64,000 nucleotides of DNA from Symmachiella macrocystis (GTDB lineage Bacteria; Planctomycetota; Planctomycetia; Planctomycetales; Planctomycetaceae): assembly GCF_007860075.1 (NCBI RefSeq), contig NZ_SJPP01000004.1, forward strand, positions 124,001 to 188,000. The letters run 5' to 3'. Made by a program: the position numbers and the translations under genes. This document shows positions 46,520-55,816 of this stretch, one piece after another. The notes under the pieces are model-generated. The model was given only the letters and a program-made list of their open reading frames with translations. It did not search any database and had not been told where the DNA came from. Within the stretch, counting starts at the first letter, position 1; every line of letters starts with the position of its first letter.

Positions 46520-47152
46520 ATGTGCCATCGATTCCAAGCCAAACTGCGATTAAAAGCTCTTGTGGAGGAGTTTGCCCTCACACAACAGGAGACCCTGCCG
46601 TTCCCAACGGGAGATCGCTTTCCAGGAAGCGATGTTGTGGCGATCCATCTGGATCCTGACCAGGAACGCCAGTTAAAACTCCTCAACTGGGGACTGCTGC
46701 CGCGCTGGTGGAAGCCCTCTGCTAAGTTTCATTCTCCGCAATCATTTCAACGCATGACGTTCAATAGTCGCAGTGAAACGATTCACGAGAAGCCATCCTT
46801 CCGCGATGCGTTTAAGCAGCGGCGGGCCTTGATTCCCGTGACTGCTTTTTATGAAGGCGGACACTTCTTCGGCCTCAAAGATCATGAGCTGTTTGCTCTG
46901 GCGGGCCTGTGGGAATCTTGGCAACTCGGCGAAGACAAACTGGAGACCTGCACCGTGGTCACCACAGCAGCAAATCCGCTTGTTGAACAGTACCATCCTC
47001 GCAAACGGATGCCGGTGATACTCACGGGAGAGGAATCCTACTCTCGCTGGCTCGATCCCGATGTGAAGGAACGGGGCCAGTTGGAGGATTTGTTTGTCCC
47101 CTTCGATGAACAGCTCATGACGTGCGTCGCCGAGTCAGATACCGTCGCCTAA
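46520..47152 (+). CDS. SRAP-domain protein (YedK/HMCES type)
   Basis: Predicted 210 residues. SRAP proteins form a DNA-protein crosslink to abasic sites in single-stranded DNA through Cys2 after Met removal, so the start is set at 46520 to give MCHRF. Other marks follow: LNWGLLPRWW, the Asn in TFNSRSETIHEKPSFRDAF, the Glu in TAFYEGG, FALAGLWESW, TCTVVTTAAN and RMPVIL, with a His four residues before that Arg (HPRKRMPV) in place of the usual H-x-RMPV spacing. The length fits. It converges on the small SRAP-like gene, and their 3' ends overlap by 18 bp. The context with a Y-family polymerase supports a role in DNA damage. Confidence 0.88.
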   Translation: MCHRFQAKLRLKALVEEFALTQQETLPFPTGDRFPGSDVVAIHLDPDQERQLKLLNWGLLPRWWKPSAKFHSPQSFQRMTFNSRSETIHEKPSFRDAFKQRRALIPVTAFYEGGHFFGLKDHELFALAGLWESWQLGEDKLETCTVVTTAANPLVEQYHPRKRMPVILTGEESYSRWLDPDVKERGQLEDLFVPFDEQLMTCVAESDTVA

Positions 47153-47602
47153 AAAGACCGGCATGCGGTCACTACGGGTCATCACTTTGTAGTAATGACT
47201 GGCGGGCTGCGTGAGCACGTAAACGTGCGGAATGCCCAGCGCGTCGTACACAAGGATTCCTCGAATGCCACCGACCGATTGGTACCAGACTCCTTTGTGC
47301 CAAACGTAGCTGGCCGGAATCTCGACCGGCTCCGGCTCTAACCAAGACCATCGGCCCGCTTCGAGGCTTTCGTTGTTGCAGCAGCAATTTGCGGGCAGCC
47401 GCGATTGTGCCCCCGGTCCCCAGGTCCAGACCCACAGCTGTCCGCCGGCCCAGACCGGTAGCACAGGCTGCCTGTCGCGCTGCAGAAACTGGACTTCACG
47501 ATCGGCCTCTTCGCCGCGTTTCACGAGACGGCGTTGCAAACCATGCTTGCCAATCAGTTCGTCCGGAATCTCACGCCATGATAATGCCACGCCGTCACAC
47601 AT
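47135..47602 (-). CDS. divergent short SRAP-like protein
   Basis: Predicted 155 residues from the ATG at 47602, which places Cys at position 2 (MCDGVALSWREIPDELI), like the MCGRFALS start of SRAP proteins. WTWGPGA matches the WGLIPSW strand, CNNESLEAGRW the NARAET segment, SYVWHKG the FYEW strand, and DRMPVFLGDG the HxRMPVIL strand. If this alignment holds, the catalytic Glu is Val and the His is Ser, while Cys2 and an Asn remain. The protein is shorter than usual SRAP (~200-230). It starts 8 bp after the stop of the Y-family polymerase gene on the same strand, so they are an operon. It may bind DNA rather than complete the usual crosslink chemistry. Confidence 0.6.
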   Translation of the reverse strand: MCDGVALSWREIPDELIGKHGLQRRLVKRGEEADREVQFLQRDRQPVLPVWAGGQLWVWTWGPGAQSRLPANCCCNNESLEAGRWSWLEPEPVEIPASYVWHKGVWYQSVGGIRGILVYDALGIPHVYVLTQPASHYYKVMTRSDRMPVFLGDGI

Positions 47603-47610
47603 GTTGTTCC

Positions 47611-48825
47611 TCAAAAGCACGTCTTGTCGCGTATGTCGCAAACGTCGTAGTTAAAAGCCTCGTCGTTGTAGATATCTGTGAGCGGCAATGTAGCGGCGCT
47701 TCTCAGTGCGAAGCGGCCGAGCTTCTCGTTGGTTGCACGCTTCAGCTGCGCGATGCTGGCGTTGCCTTCGTCCGCCTCAAACAAACTGCGCTGTTCGGCA
47801 CCCCGCTCACAAAGCCGTTCAGCAACCAGGTCAATGTGTGTGATCGCCTGTCCTTGGAGCTCTAAGCAAGCAACAAGATGCAGGTGGTGAGCCGCCTCAA
47901 GCAGCTTGTCAAAGTCGCCGGTCGGAGATGCAAACCGCACCGACCGCGACCAATCTCCCGCTGTCTTGTAGGAGAGCTTCATCACCAACTCGCCCACCAA
48001 CACGCGGTGAAAGTCGAGTTCTTCAATCAGCCTTTCCGCATCGCGAACGGTCCAGGCCCACAACCGCTCCCTGTCGGTCGACGGCCGTCCAATGCTGCCT
48101 CCCCGCGCGATGGCCTTGTGCTTTTTTCGCTCCGTTAAGATCGGAATCACAGCTTCTCCTTGAAGTTCCCACCACAAGGCTTCGCCCTTGATCGTGAGCA
48201 ACTTGCGAATGAAATGCCGGTTGGCTTGCGTGAATTGCCAGCAAGTCCGGATGCCGTGTTGGTGCAGCTTACGCGTGCTGCGATATCCGATGCCGCACAG
48301 TTCTTCGACCGGTTGCAGATGGATGAAATTCTCGATTTCTTCCTTGTCGGTGATCGTGCAGCATCCAAACGGCTTACGCACATCGCTCATCAGCTTGGCT
48401 AAGGTGCGCGACCGTGAGATGCCAATGCTCACCGGAATGCCGACCTCCTGGAGGATGCGTTGCTGCAAACTTTCCGCCGGCTCGCGAAGCGCCGACGCAT
48501 CAAAAAACATTTCGTCGATCGAGTAATATTCGACCTGTGGACTCACGCTGCGGATGACACCCAGCAGTTTGCGCGAGAGCACCTCGTACCAACGAAAGTC
48601 ACGTTTGACGAACACTGCGTCGGGACAGAGCGGCGCAGCATCCCAAATCGGCATGCCGGTCTTCACGCCACGGGCTTTCAGCTCGTAAGATTTGGCAATC
48701 ACACAGGCGCCCTGGTTCCCCAGCACGCCCACCGGAATGTGCCGCAGGTGCTCATGGCGGACACGCTCTGCCGAGACATAAAAGCAATCCGAATCGACGT
48801 GGCCGATTAATTCATTGGTTTTCAT
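47611..48825 (-). CDS. Y-family DNA polymerase (UmuC/DinB-like)
   Basis: Predicted 404 residues from the ATG at 48825; a longer upstream frame is not protein-like. Catalytic acidic residues are in HVDSDCFYVSAERV (palm motif 1) and YYSIDEMFFD (motif 3). KARGVKTGMPIWDA and VSIGISRSRTLAKLMSD are standard for this family, and the HhH region LCGIGYRSTRKLHQHGI follows. The little-finger region spans about 230-340. Near the C-terminus EQRSLFE resembles a beta-clamp-binding Q-x2-L-F motif. The enzyme copies damaged DNA. It is the first gene of a pair with the small SRAP-like protein. A dyad 13 nt upstream may be its damage-response operator. Confidence 0.88.
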   Translation of the reverse strand: MKTNELIGHVDSDCFYVSAERVRHEHLRHIPVGVLGNQGACVIAKSYELKARGVKTGMPIWDAAPLCPDAVFVKRDFRWYEVLSRKLLGVIRSVSPQVEYYSIDEMFFDASALREPAESLQQRILQEVGIPVSIGISRSRTLAKLMSDVRKPFGCCTITDKEEIENFIHLQPVEELCGIGYRSTRKLHQHGIRTCWQFTQANRHFIRKLLTIKGEALWWELQGEAVIPILTERKKHKAIARGGSIGRPSTDRERLWAWTVRDAERLIEELDFHRVLVGELVMKLSYKTAGDWSRSVRFASPTGDFDKLLEAAHHLHLVACLELQGQAITHIDLVAERLCERGAEQRSLFEADEGNASIAQLKRATNEKLGRFALRSAATLPLTDIYNDEAFNYDVCDIRDKTCF

Positions 48826-48837
48826 GCTGTCAGGATA

Positions 48838-48855
48838 AGTGTTCGTATGTACACT
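48838..48855 (-). promoter_or_regulatory. candidate SOS-type operator before the Y-family polymerase
   Basis: Inverted repeat AGTGT-N8-ACACT, containing GTTCGTATGTAC, ends 13 nt before the polymerase start codon. Its size and place fit a LexA-type operator overlapping the promoter. No lexA gene is in the window, and the planctomycete LexA box is not known to me with certainty. Confidence 0.4.
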
Positions 48856-49269
48856 TTCAAGCCGTAGTTTGGGGAATTCAAAACGCCAACGGCTTGCCGC
48901 AACATTCCGCCAAGCCCCGTTCGACAAATCAGGCTGCCCAAGCCCACCAAGCAGCCGTATCTCCCCGCCTTACTGAGGAGGTGGTCGACGTGAAATCGAG
49001 AACAAAGTCATGCATCACATGGAATGCTTTCACACAGTGCGTGAAAGATGCCGGCGAGATCTTGCATCACCGGTTTTGTTTCCATACGGCGGACCAAATG
49101 GTGCAAATCGCTCGATGGTCACCCTGATTTCCGGAACGAATGCTGCTGCGAGTCTCGTCTCAAGCTTGGTTTTTTGCCCGGCGCGAGCCATTTGCCATCG
49201 ATTAGTCGTCGAATTGCGTATAAGGTGTGAATGGTGACTCCAATTACCAAATCCAAAAGGCAACCAGTC
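48856..49269. other. 410-bp intergenic region, no gene seen
   Basis: It lies between the divergent polymerase and sigma-factor genes. No protein-like frame. It probably carries the sigma-factor promoter. An ATG at 49231 is a possible earlier start of the sigma gene with a close AAGGTG. Confidence 0.4.
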
Positions 49270-49890
49270 ATGGCCGATGACGAATCAATTGCTTTACTCG
49301 CTCGCTGGGAGCAAGGTGATGAACAAGCGGCCGATGAAATCTTTGAGCGGTATTTACTGCGATTGACAGCCCTGGCGCGGTCCCGGTTGTCCAACGAGAT
49401 TCAAACCGTCGTCGATCCGGAGGACGTAGTACAATCTGCTTATCGCACTTTCTTTTGCAATGCGGGCCAAAGAAGCTACACGCTCAATCGAGGCGGCGAT
49501 TTGTGGCGGTTGCTAGCCGCTATTACAGTTCACAAAGTGCTCCGTCAGGTGGAGTTTCACCAGGCACAAAAACGGTCGATCGGAGCTGTGCGAAGCATTG
49601 GCGGTTCCAGCTGGAGTATTCGGCCCGAGATCATTGCCCGCGATCCTTCGCCGGATGAGGCGTTGGCCATCGCCGAAGAGCTTGAGGACCTGATGCGGCA
49701 GTTGAGGCCTAAGTATCAAGTCATTCTTGAGTTGCGGCTGAAAGGGGAATCGGTGGAAGACATTGCCGCCGCAACCGGTCGCACAACACGCACGGTCCAG
49801 CGCGTGATGAAGGGTATCCGCAAGGACCTCGAAATGCGGCTATTTGAGGATTCATCGCTTGGTGCTCGTCAGGAAGTAACTGAGGCATAG
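49270..49890 (+). CDS. ECF-type RNA polymerase sigma factor
   Basis: Predicted 206 residues from the ATG at 49270 (AAAGG about 8 nt upstream); an in-frame ATG at 49231 would add 13 residues. Region 2 has ALLARWEQGDEQAADEIFERY and VDPEDVVQSAYRTFF; region 4 has LRPKYQVILELRLKGESVEDIA followed by the helix-turn-helix GRTTRTVQRVMKGIRKDLE. This is the form common in planctomycetes, where ECF genes often lie beside Ser/Thr kinase genes and usually lack a classical anti-sigma partner. The large kinase gene follows 630 bp downstream on the same strand, which suggests the two belong to one signalling pathway. Confidence 0.9.
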   Translation: MADDESIALLARWEQGDEQAADEIFERYLLRLTALARSRLSNEIQTVVDPEDVVQSAYRTFFCNAGQRSYTLNRGGDLWRLLAAITVHKVLRQVEFHQAQKRSIGAVRSIGGSSWSIRPEIIARDPSPDEALAIAEELEDLMRQLRPKYQVILELRLKGESVEDIAAATGRTTRTVQRVMKGIRKDLEMRLFEDSSLGARQEVTEA

Positions 49891-50520
49891 CCAAACGACA
49901 CCGCCGTAAAGCCATTCATCTCCTTGAAGCGTAGGTTCGTTAGGCGCGTCTTGTCACTCACGACGAATGAGCACGCCCTGCCCCCAAAGCAAAACGCGAT
50001 TTTCTGGACGTTATTCGCTTTTTTTCAAATTTTTCACCCACCGAATGTCGTTTTCTCTGCGATTTCCTGATTACCCCTTAGGAAAAGGGAGGTCCAGTCG
50101 CCAAGTGACGCTGGTTGATCCCGGCCCGACGGCTTGTTGGGGGAGAGTCAGGTCGTCAAATTCTGGGCAAAGACTCGTATCGCGTAGAATGCATTGCCAT
50201 GGTCGCTCGTCGAATACGATCAAGCGACTGTGGATTGGGAGTATACGCTGCATTTTTTCAAGCTGGTGTTGTTGGCGCAGTTTGATATCGACTGCAGTCA
50301 CGATATCGCAAATGGCAAGATCACGCGGAGTCGATGCATCCGATTGATGGCGATCGGCGTGAAACCGTTTTGAAATCAATTTCAGTTGGTGCGCAACTCC
50401 CAGCCCTGGATAAGCCTGGGTTGGCATGCGGGGCAACATTTTCATTGAATTCTCGACGCGACTGCCGTACCGTGAAATCCAAGCACAATTTTGCGCGGGA
50501 CGTTTGCCGAAGGATCCCTC
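49891..50520. other. 630-bp spacer between sigma factor and kinase, with a possible small ORF
   Basis: Mostly without protein-like frames. A 59-codon plus-strand frame from a TTG at 50194 to a stop at 50373 reads like protein (LVEYDQATVDWEYTLHFF, ITRSRCIRLMAIGVKPF). An in-frame stop lies just before it. It may be a small gene or the tail of a broken one. AAGGATCCCTC before 50521 is the kinase ribosome site. Confidence 0.35.
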
Positions 50521-53500
50521 ATGCACGACCACTCGGCTGTTTTCGAACAGCAACTCGAAGATTTTGAAGAGGCCTGGGAAGCCGGAACGCCTCCAATGAT
50601 CGACCAAGCCCTGCAGGCGGTGTCGGACGATGAACGTTGGGACCTACTTGTCGAGTTGGTGAAGATCGACCTCGAGCGCCGTTGGCGCGATACCAATCCA
50701 CGAACCGCTGGAAGCACCTTCCCCAAGCGGCCGCGGCTTGATGACTACGCGCGCATTTACAAGCAACTTCACCCAGTGGAACAATTGCCGATCGATCTGG
50801 TGGCTGAAGAGTACCGCGTGCGGCGGTTATGCGGCGAACATCCTCGGGAAGAAGACTATCTGAAGCGTTTTCGGCTCAAACGTGCGGCCTGGCTCAGCTC
50901 AGTGAAACGTGTGGAAGAGGAGCTCTCCGACACAACACCAAGCAAGTATTCGACTCGGCAGGCAATTGCAGGCGAATTACCCATTCAGACGCGATGCCCC
51001 CACTGTCAAAATCATATTCAGGTTCCGGATGATGCCAAGTTAGAGGAGATTATTTGCGATGCGTGTGGAAGTGGCATCAGTCTGCTGGGCAGCCAAGCCA
51101 CCGAGACGCTTGCACAAGATTTGTGTCGCACATTGGGCCATTTTGAGTTGATTAGCCAACTCGGCACTGGTCATTTTGGCACGGTCTGGAAAGCGCGCGA
51201 CAAGGACTTGGAACGGATGGTCGCCGTAAAGATTCCCCGCAAAGGAGCATTGAGCGCCACTGAGTCAGCCAGTTTTTTTAAAGAAGCACGGACCGTTGCC
51301 CAACTGAATCATCCCAACATTGTCCCGATCCATGAAGTGGGGCGTGACAACAACACGGTCTACATCGTCAGCGAATATATTCAAGGAGCCACATTACGCG
51401 AATGGCTCAACGGCAAACAGTTGGACATGACACAGGTTGCCGAGTTGTGTGCGCAACTAGCCGACGGACTGCAGCATGCTCATGAGGCCGGCGTGGTCCA
51501 CCGAGACATCAAACCGAGCAACATTATGCTCGACATGACCGGTACGCCACATATCATGGATTTTGGGCTCGCCAAACGAGACGCTGGTGAAATCCGGATG
51601 ACTCTCGACGGCCAGATTCTCGGTACACCAGCCTACATGTCGCCCGAACAGGCAGAAGGAAATAGCCATGACGCGGATCGCCGGAGTGATGTCTATTCAC
51701 TAGGCGTCGTGCTGTACGAGCTTCTCACCGGCAACTTGCCGTTTCGCGGCGACATGCTGATGTTGATCGTGCAAATCACGGCCGAAGAACCTCCCAGTCC
51801 GCGCAAACTTCATGCTCACATTCCAGTGGATATGGAGACGATTTGTTTAAAATGTCTCGAGAAGGATCCCGCCAAACGGTACCAATCGACCAAAGAAGTT
51901 GCCGCTGAACTGCGACGTTTTGTTGAAGGAAAACCGATTCTAGCCCGTCCGGTCGGGCCTGTTGCTAAGACGTGGCGGTGGTGCAAACGCAACCGCGCTA
52001 TCGCCGCACTGATCGTGGCGGTGATCAGTACGTTTGCCTGCGGGACCGCTGTCTCATCCGCGATGTACGTGCGCGAGTCTGCTGCGTTAGCCAGCACCAA
52101 AGAAATGCTCTCGCGGATGTATCAGAAGGAAGCGGATTTGCTCAACTCGGATAACTTGATGTCCGCCCTGCCTTGGCTTGCTGCTGCGTTAGATCTTGAC
52201 GAGGGAAACCCGCAGCGAGAACCGATCAGCCGCATGCGATTGGCGGCGACCTTAGAGGCGTGTCCAAAGTTGGAACAAATGTGGTTTCATGAGGGGACGC
52301 TCGAGTTCGCGACGTCTAGTCCTGATGGGCGGTTCATTCTGGGGGTGAGTCACGACAAAACAGCGCAGGTATGGGATGCGACGACGGGAGTTCAGATCAC
52401 TGAGCGATTGATGCACACCGGAGGGATATATCACGGCGCTTTCAGCCACGACGGAAAATACATCGCAACGGCCTGTAATGACGGCACTGCTGCAGTTTGG
52501 GAAGTCGGCACAGGCAGGCAATTACCCGTCCTCGAAGATGATTCTCTGCCGAAACACTCGACGAAGCTAGCGATTGTCAATCGTATCCGGTTTTGTCCCC
52601 CAAATCCTGATGATCCTGACCAACTCATTGTTGCCACCGCCCTTTTTGATCACACAGCGAGGGTTTGGGACGCGAGATCGGGAGAAGAATTGCAGAGGCT
52701 GAGCCATGATGGGCCAGTCCGCGATGTCCTTTTCGATCCCACTGGACGCTTGCTGATTACAGCCAGTCATGATGGAACGGCACGAATCTGGAATTGGCGC
52801 CGGCCGGTAAATGCGGAGGCTGGCAACCCAGTGGTGCTTCAACACAAACAAAACGTGAGTGCTCTGGCGATTTCTGCCGACGGACAAACTGTGATTACCG
52901 GGACCGACCGAGGAGTGGTGCACATGTGGGCCACCGCCACGGGACAGGAGCTTTCGTCGGTGCCGAAGATGCATTCGGGCCCAATTCGAGACATCGCCTG
53001 TAGTCATAATGGCCGTCTATTCGCGACAGCCAGCGATGACAAAATAGCCCGCTTGTGGCAGATCGTCGACGGACAGGTGATACCTAGCGAACCATTCGTG
53101 CATAAGCGACGGGTGAATTCTGTGGCATTCAGCCAAGACCGTCGCTTGCTGGCGACAGCCAGCTTGGATAGCACGACCCGTATTTGGGATACGATAACCG
53201 GCAACGCCGTCACACCACCAATCCCACACGGCGGACATGTCGCGCATGTCGAGTTTTTGCCGGGGCGCGATCACAATCGCGACTTCCTGACAGCTTGTAG
53301 CGACGGTACGGTGCGGCTCTGGAGGATGCCTGCTAAAACGCGACCACACCCTTTGCCCCAAACAGTACCGGTTAATTTTTTCGCCCGATGTCCGCAGGCC
53401 AACTGGTACGTGATGACCAGCAAGGACAGCCAAAACTCGCTGATCGCGGTTCACGTTAGTGACAAAGGGGAATTGTCCACTCACCCGATTCCAGCAAATA

Positions 53501-54555
53501 ACGAATTGAATGGGCACCAGTCGCACTTGTGGTGTGCAGCATTTAGTGCCGATGCCAAATTCGTGGCCACCGGTGACATCGACGGTTCCGTGGTGGTTTG
53601 GGACCGAGAGGCCGCAAACCCCACCACGTCGCTATTGCCACATCAAGAACGAGTCAATACGGTCGAATTCAGTCCCGACGGGAAGCTGTTACTTGTCCGC
53701 TGCGGCATGCTCAAAAAAGACCAGACGGTCACGTGTTGGGACATTGATAATTCTGATGAGCCGTTGTGGTCCTTGAAGGGCGCCATTGCGCATGCCGCGT
53801 TCAGTCCCGATGGTAAGCAAGTCGCTGTCGCGGACGGAAATGACGTACTCCTGTTGAACGCCCGCTCGGGAAAATCCAGCGGCGCGAAAATGACACACGA
53901 TTTGCGAATTCGGCACTGCCAGTTTTCCCCGAACGGACAGTTGTTGCTGACTTGTAGCGACGACAAGACGGCTCGGTTGTGGGAGGTTTCCTCCGGGAAA
54001 CTGGTGGGAAACCCGCTCGTTCATTCTGCTGCGGTGGCTTTTGGGCGGTTCGATTTGTCCGGAATCCGGTTCGCCACTGTCGCCGACGATAACACGGCGC
54101 GCGTCTGGGAGACTCGTTCCACGACGCCTGTCACGAAACGCCTACCGCACTTCAGTGATTACGGGACGTCGATATCCAAGGGTTCCTTAATGTTCAGTCG
54201 CGACAGCAAGCTACTGTTAACCGTGGGGAAGAATCCGGATGTGGCCTATGTCTGGAGCGTTGCCACTAGTGAATTGGCTCTGCCGCCGTTATCAGCGACC
54301 GCACCGGTTGTGGCAGCGAGTTTTGCCAATAACGGACAGTCTATCCTCCTTCTGCACGGCGAAGACCCCGTCGAGGATACGCTTCACTCGTTGAGTCTTT
54401 ACCAAATACCGAACGACAGCCGCGATGTCGCTACCATCGAACGACAGACCAACTTGCTTTCGGACCATCGGATCGACAGGCTGTCCGATGCGCTCCCCCT
54501 AACGAAATCCGAGCTGCGCGAATTATGGATAAAGTTCCGCAACGCCGTCCCATAA
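50521..54555 (+). CDS. membrane Ser/Thr protein kinase with zinc ribbon and WD40 propellers
   Basis: Predicted 1344 residues; the ATG at 50521 follows AAGGA. Order: a helical N-terminus (~1-150); a zinc-ribbon-like motif, CPHCQNHIQV then CDACGSG (about 159-185); a protein kinase (about 207-470) with the Gly-rich loop LGTGHFGTVWKA, VAVKIPRKG, catalytic HRDIKPSNIML, DFGLAKRD and the GTPAYMSPEQAEG segment; one membrane helix (IAALIVAVISTFACGTAVSSA, ~496-517); and two or more WD40 propellers (~580-1300) with motifs such as FSHDGKYIATACNDGTAAVW and FSPNGQLLLTCSDDKTARLW. The kinase faces the cytoplasm and the propellers the other side of the membrane if topology is simple. All catalytic residues look intact. 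It may sense an envelope or protein signal and act on the sigma factor. Confidence 0.9.
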   Translation: MHDHSAVFEQQLEDFEEAWEAGTPPMIDQALQAVSDDERWDLLVELVKIDLERRWRDTNPRTAGSTFPKRPRLDDYARIYKQLHPVEQLPIDLVAEEYRVRRLCGEHPREEDYLKRFRLKRAAWLSSVKRVEEELSDTTPSKYSTRQAIAGELPIQTRCPHCQNHIQVPDDAKLEEIICDACGSGISLLGSQATETLAQDLCRTLGHFELISQLGTGHFGTVWKARDKDLERMVAVKIPRKGALSATESASFFKEARTVAQLNHPNIVPIHEVGRDNNTVYIVSEYIQGATLREWLNGKQLDMTQVAELCAQLADGLQHAHEAGVVHRDIKPSNIMLDMTGTPHIMDFGLAKRDAGEIRMTLDGQILGTPAYMSPEQAEGNSHDADRRSDVYSLGVVLYELLTGNLPFRGDMLMLIVQITAEEPPSPRKLHAHIPVDMETICLKCLEKDPAKRYQSTKEVAAELRRFVEGKPILARPVGPVAKTWRWCKRNRAIAALIVAVISTFACGTAVSSAMYVRESAALASTKEMLSRMYQKEADLLNSDNLMSALPWLAAALDLDEGNPQREPISRMRLAATLEACPKLEQMWFHEGTLEFATSSPDGRFILGVSHDKTAQVWDATTGVQITERLMHTGGIYHGAFSHDGKYIATACNDGTAAVWEVGTGRQLPVLEDDSLPKHSTKLAIVNRIRFCPPNPDDPDQLIVATALFDHTARVWDARSGEELQRLSHDGPVRDVLFDPTGRLLITASHDGTARIWNWRRPVNAEAGNPVVLQHKQNVSALAISADGQTVITGTDRGVVHMWATATGQELSSVPKMHSGPIRDIACSHNGRLFATASDDKIARLWQIVDGQVIPSEPFVHKRRVNSVAFSQDRRLLATASLDSTTRIWDTITGNAVTPPIPHGGHVAHVEFLPGRDHNRDFLTACSDGTVRLWRMPAKTRPHPLPQTVPVNFFARCPQANWYVMTSKDSQNSLIAVHVSDKGELSTHPIPANNELNGHQSHLWCAAFSADAKFVATGDIDGSVVVWDREAANPTTSLLPHQERVNTVEFSPDGKLLLVRCGMLKKDQTVTCWDIDNSDEPLWSLKGAIAHAAFSPDGKQVAVADGNDVLLLNARSGKSSGAKMTHDLRIRHCQFSPNGQLLLTCSDDKTARLWEVSSGKLVGNPLVHSAAVAFGRFDLSGIRFATVADDNTARVWETRSTTPVTKRLPHFSDYGTSISKGSLMFSRDSKLLLTVGKNPDVAYVWSVATSELALPPLSATAPVVAASFANNGQSILLLHGEDPVEDTLHSLSLYQIPNDSRDVATIERQTNLLSDHRIDRLSDALPLTKSELRELWIKFRNAVP

Positions 54556-54644
54556 ATTTGACGCGCGGCGCTTTTAAGTGGACAATGAAACACAACCAGC
54601 GACTCTAATCCTAACCCTTTTTTTACCTATAGATGGAGACTGCA

Positions 54645-55355
54645 ATGGATGTTACTCGCAGAGACATGATCAAATCCGCTTCTGTTGTCGGTATAGGCGC
54701 GGCAGCACTTGGCGTGGATCCTGCTGAGGCAGTCGCGGCCGAAGCGAAAGCCGAAGCCTCTAATGCTTTTGCAGGAATATGTAACCTCAATCCGAAAAAC
54801 GACGTCAATGGTTGGCATGGAGTTACTGATACGGACAATGATTACAACGCTCGTGTTAGTCGAATCGTTCGAGTTATGAAGCATTCGAGTCCCGATCTTT
54901 TCAGAGATCTTTCCCCGGAACAATTCAAAGACTGGTTAGCAAATACTTCCGCAACACCACCACGCACACGGGTTGCCCGTGCCCTATATAATGGGAACGA
55001 CACAGCAGATACCAGAAACATAAAACTCACATACGCCTATAGTTACGAAGATGATGGCGGAGATCTTGGCAAGTTTGAATTGTATGGGATTGGTGGTGTC
55101 TGGAAAAATTGCAATAAACAAGATTTTCTTGACAATGCGCTTACGTCTATTCATTGGGATTTGTTTGGAGATAATGGGCGATTTGAAAATGAAGCGGCGA
55201 TTTCATTCAGAAACATTCAGAAAAGCCTGATACATCGTCGGTCGATGATCGGTAGGATGCTGCGGCGAATTAAAAATAGTGATCCGCCAAATCCTTACTA
55301 TTCGCTCACGCAACCTGGCAATGGTATTGTGACTGTGAAGATCACAAAGGTATGA
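54645..55355 (+). CDS. unrecognised protein with Tat-like signal
   Basis: Predicted 236 residues from the ATG at 54645, which has GGAG 5 nt upstream; an ATG at 54633 is possible. The N-terminus TRRDMIKSASVVGIGAAALG looks like a twin-arginine signal, followed by an Ala/Glu-rich stretch (AEAVAAEAKAEASNAF). The mature part is charged and contains SPEQFKDWLANT and a beta-rich section LTYAYSYEDDGGDLGKFELYG. The C-terminal ~60 residues are basic (SLIHRRSMIGRMLRRIKNS). I do not recognise a family. The gene is 90 nt after the kinase gene on the same strand and shares base composition with the small genes that follow. It may be a secreted partner of the kinase propellers. Confidence 0.6.
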   Translation: MDVTRRDMIKSASVVGIGAAALGVDPAEAVAAEAKAEASNAFAGICNLNPKNDVNGWHGVTDTDNDYNARVSRIVRVMKHSSPDLFRDLSPEQFKDWLANTSATPPRTRVARALYNGNDTADTRNIKLTYAYSYEDDGGDLGKFELYGIGGVWKNCNKQDFLDNALTSIHWDLFGDNGRFENEAAISFRNIQKSLIHRRSMIGRMLRRIKNSDPPNPYYSLTQPGNGIVTVKITKV

Positions 55356-55426
55356 CGAGATGAATGATCAATGCCTTGATATTTCGCCGCAATTTTCAAT
55401 TTAAACATTATGACGGAGACCCAAAA

Positions 55427-55765
55427 ATGGCTGACGACATTTTCGTATCGATCACCTCTACTTACGCAGCTAAAGACGGCCTAAAAAAGGCTGATGGGAA
55501 CGCTCAAGTTAGCATTTATACCGATGGGTTTAAGGGAACTGTAGATTTTACTTTTTATGGTGAGGCAACACCTCCAGATCTTGATCCAACAGTTTCCCCT
55601 GCAAAGACATCGGTCTATCTTGATGAGGACGATGATCAAGATCACCCCCAAACCTTCGGTGTTAGCGTCGATGGTGATGCAGGGGATGTAACGGTCACTG
55701 TTGAAGCCCAGGCGTTTGGAGGCGGTCCTTCGGATAGCGCAGCCACAACAATCACGCTTGCCTAG
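55427..55765 (+). CDS. small acidic beta-rich protein, unknown
   Basis: Predicted 112 residues; the ATG at 55427 follows GGAGA by 7 nt. It has no signal peptide. Sequence pattern is alternating, rich in Thr, Val, Asp and Gly (DIFVSITSTYAAK, VDFTFYGEATPPDLD, GVSVDGDAGDVTVTVEAQAF), with a DEDDDQD cluster near residue 68. It reads as one beta-sandwich domain of the Ig or Calx-beta kind, which could bind calcium. No family is recognised. It is 71 nt after the Tat-signal protein and 51 nt before the next gene, so the three are probably one operon. Confidence 0.6.
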   Translation: MADDIFVSITSTYAAKDGLKKADGNAQVSIYTDGFKGTVDFTFYGEATPPDLDPTVSPAKTSVYLDEDDDQDHPQTFGVSVDGDAGDVTVTVEAQAFGGGPSDSAATTITLA

Positions 55766-55816
55766 TATTCTCGCGGCAGTCATACCACGTGCTACTCCCG
55801 TTGACAGGGGTGAATC

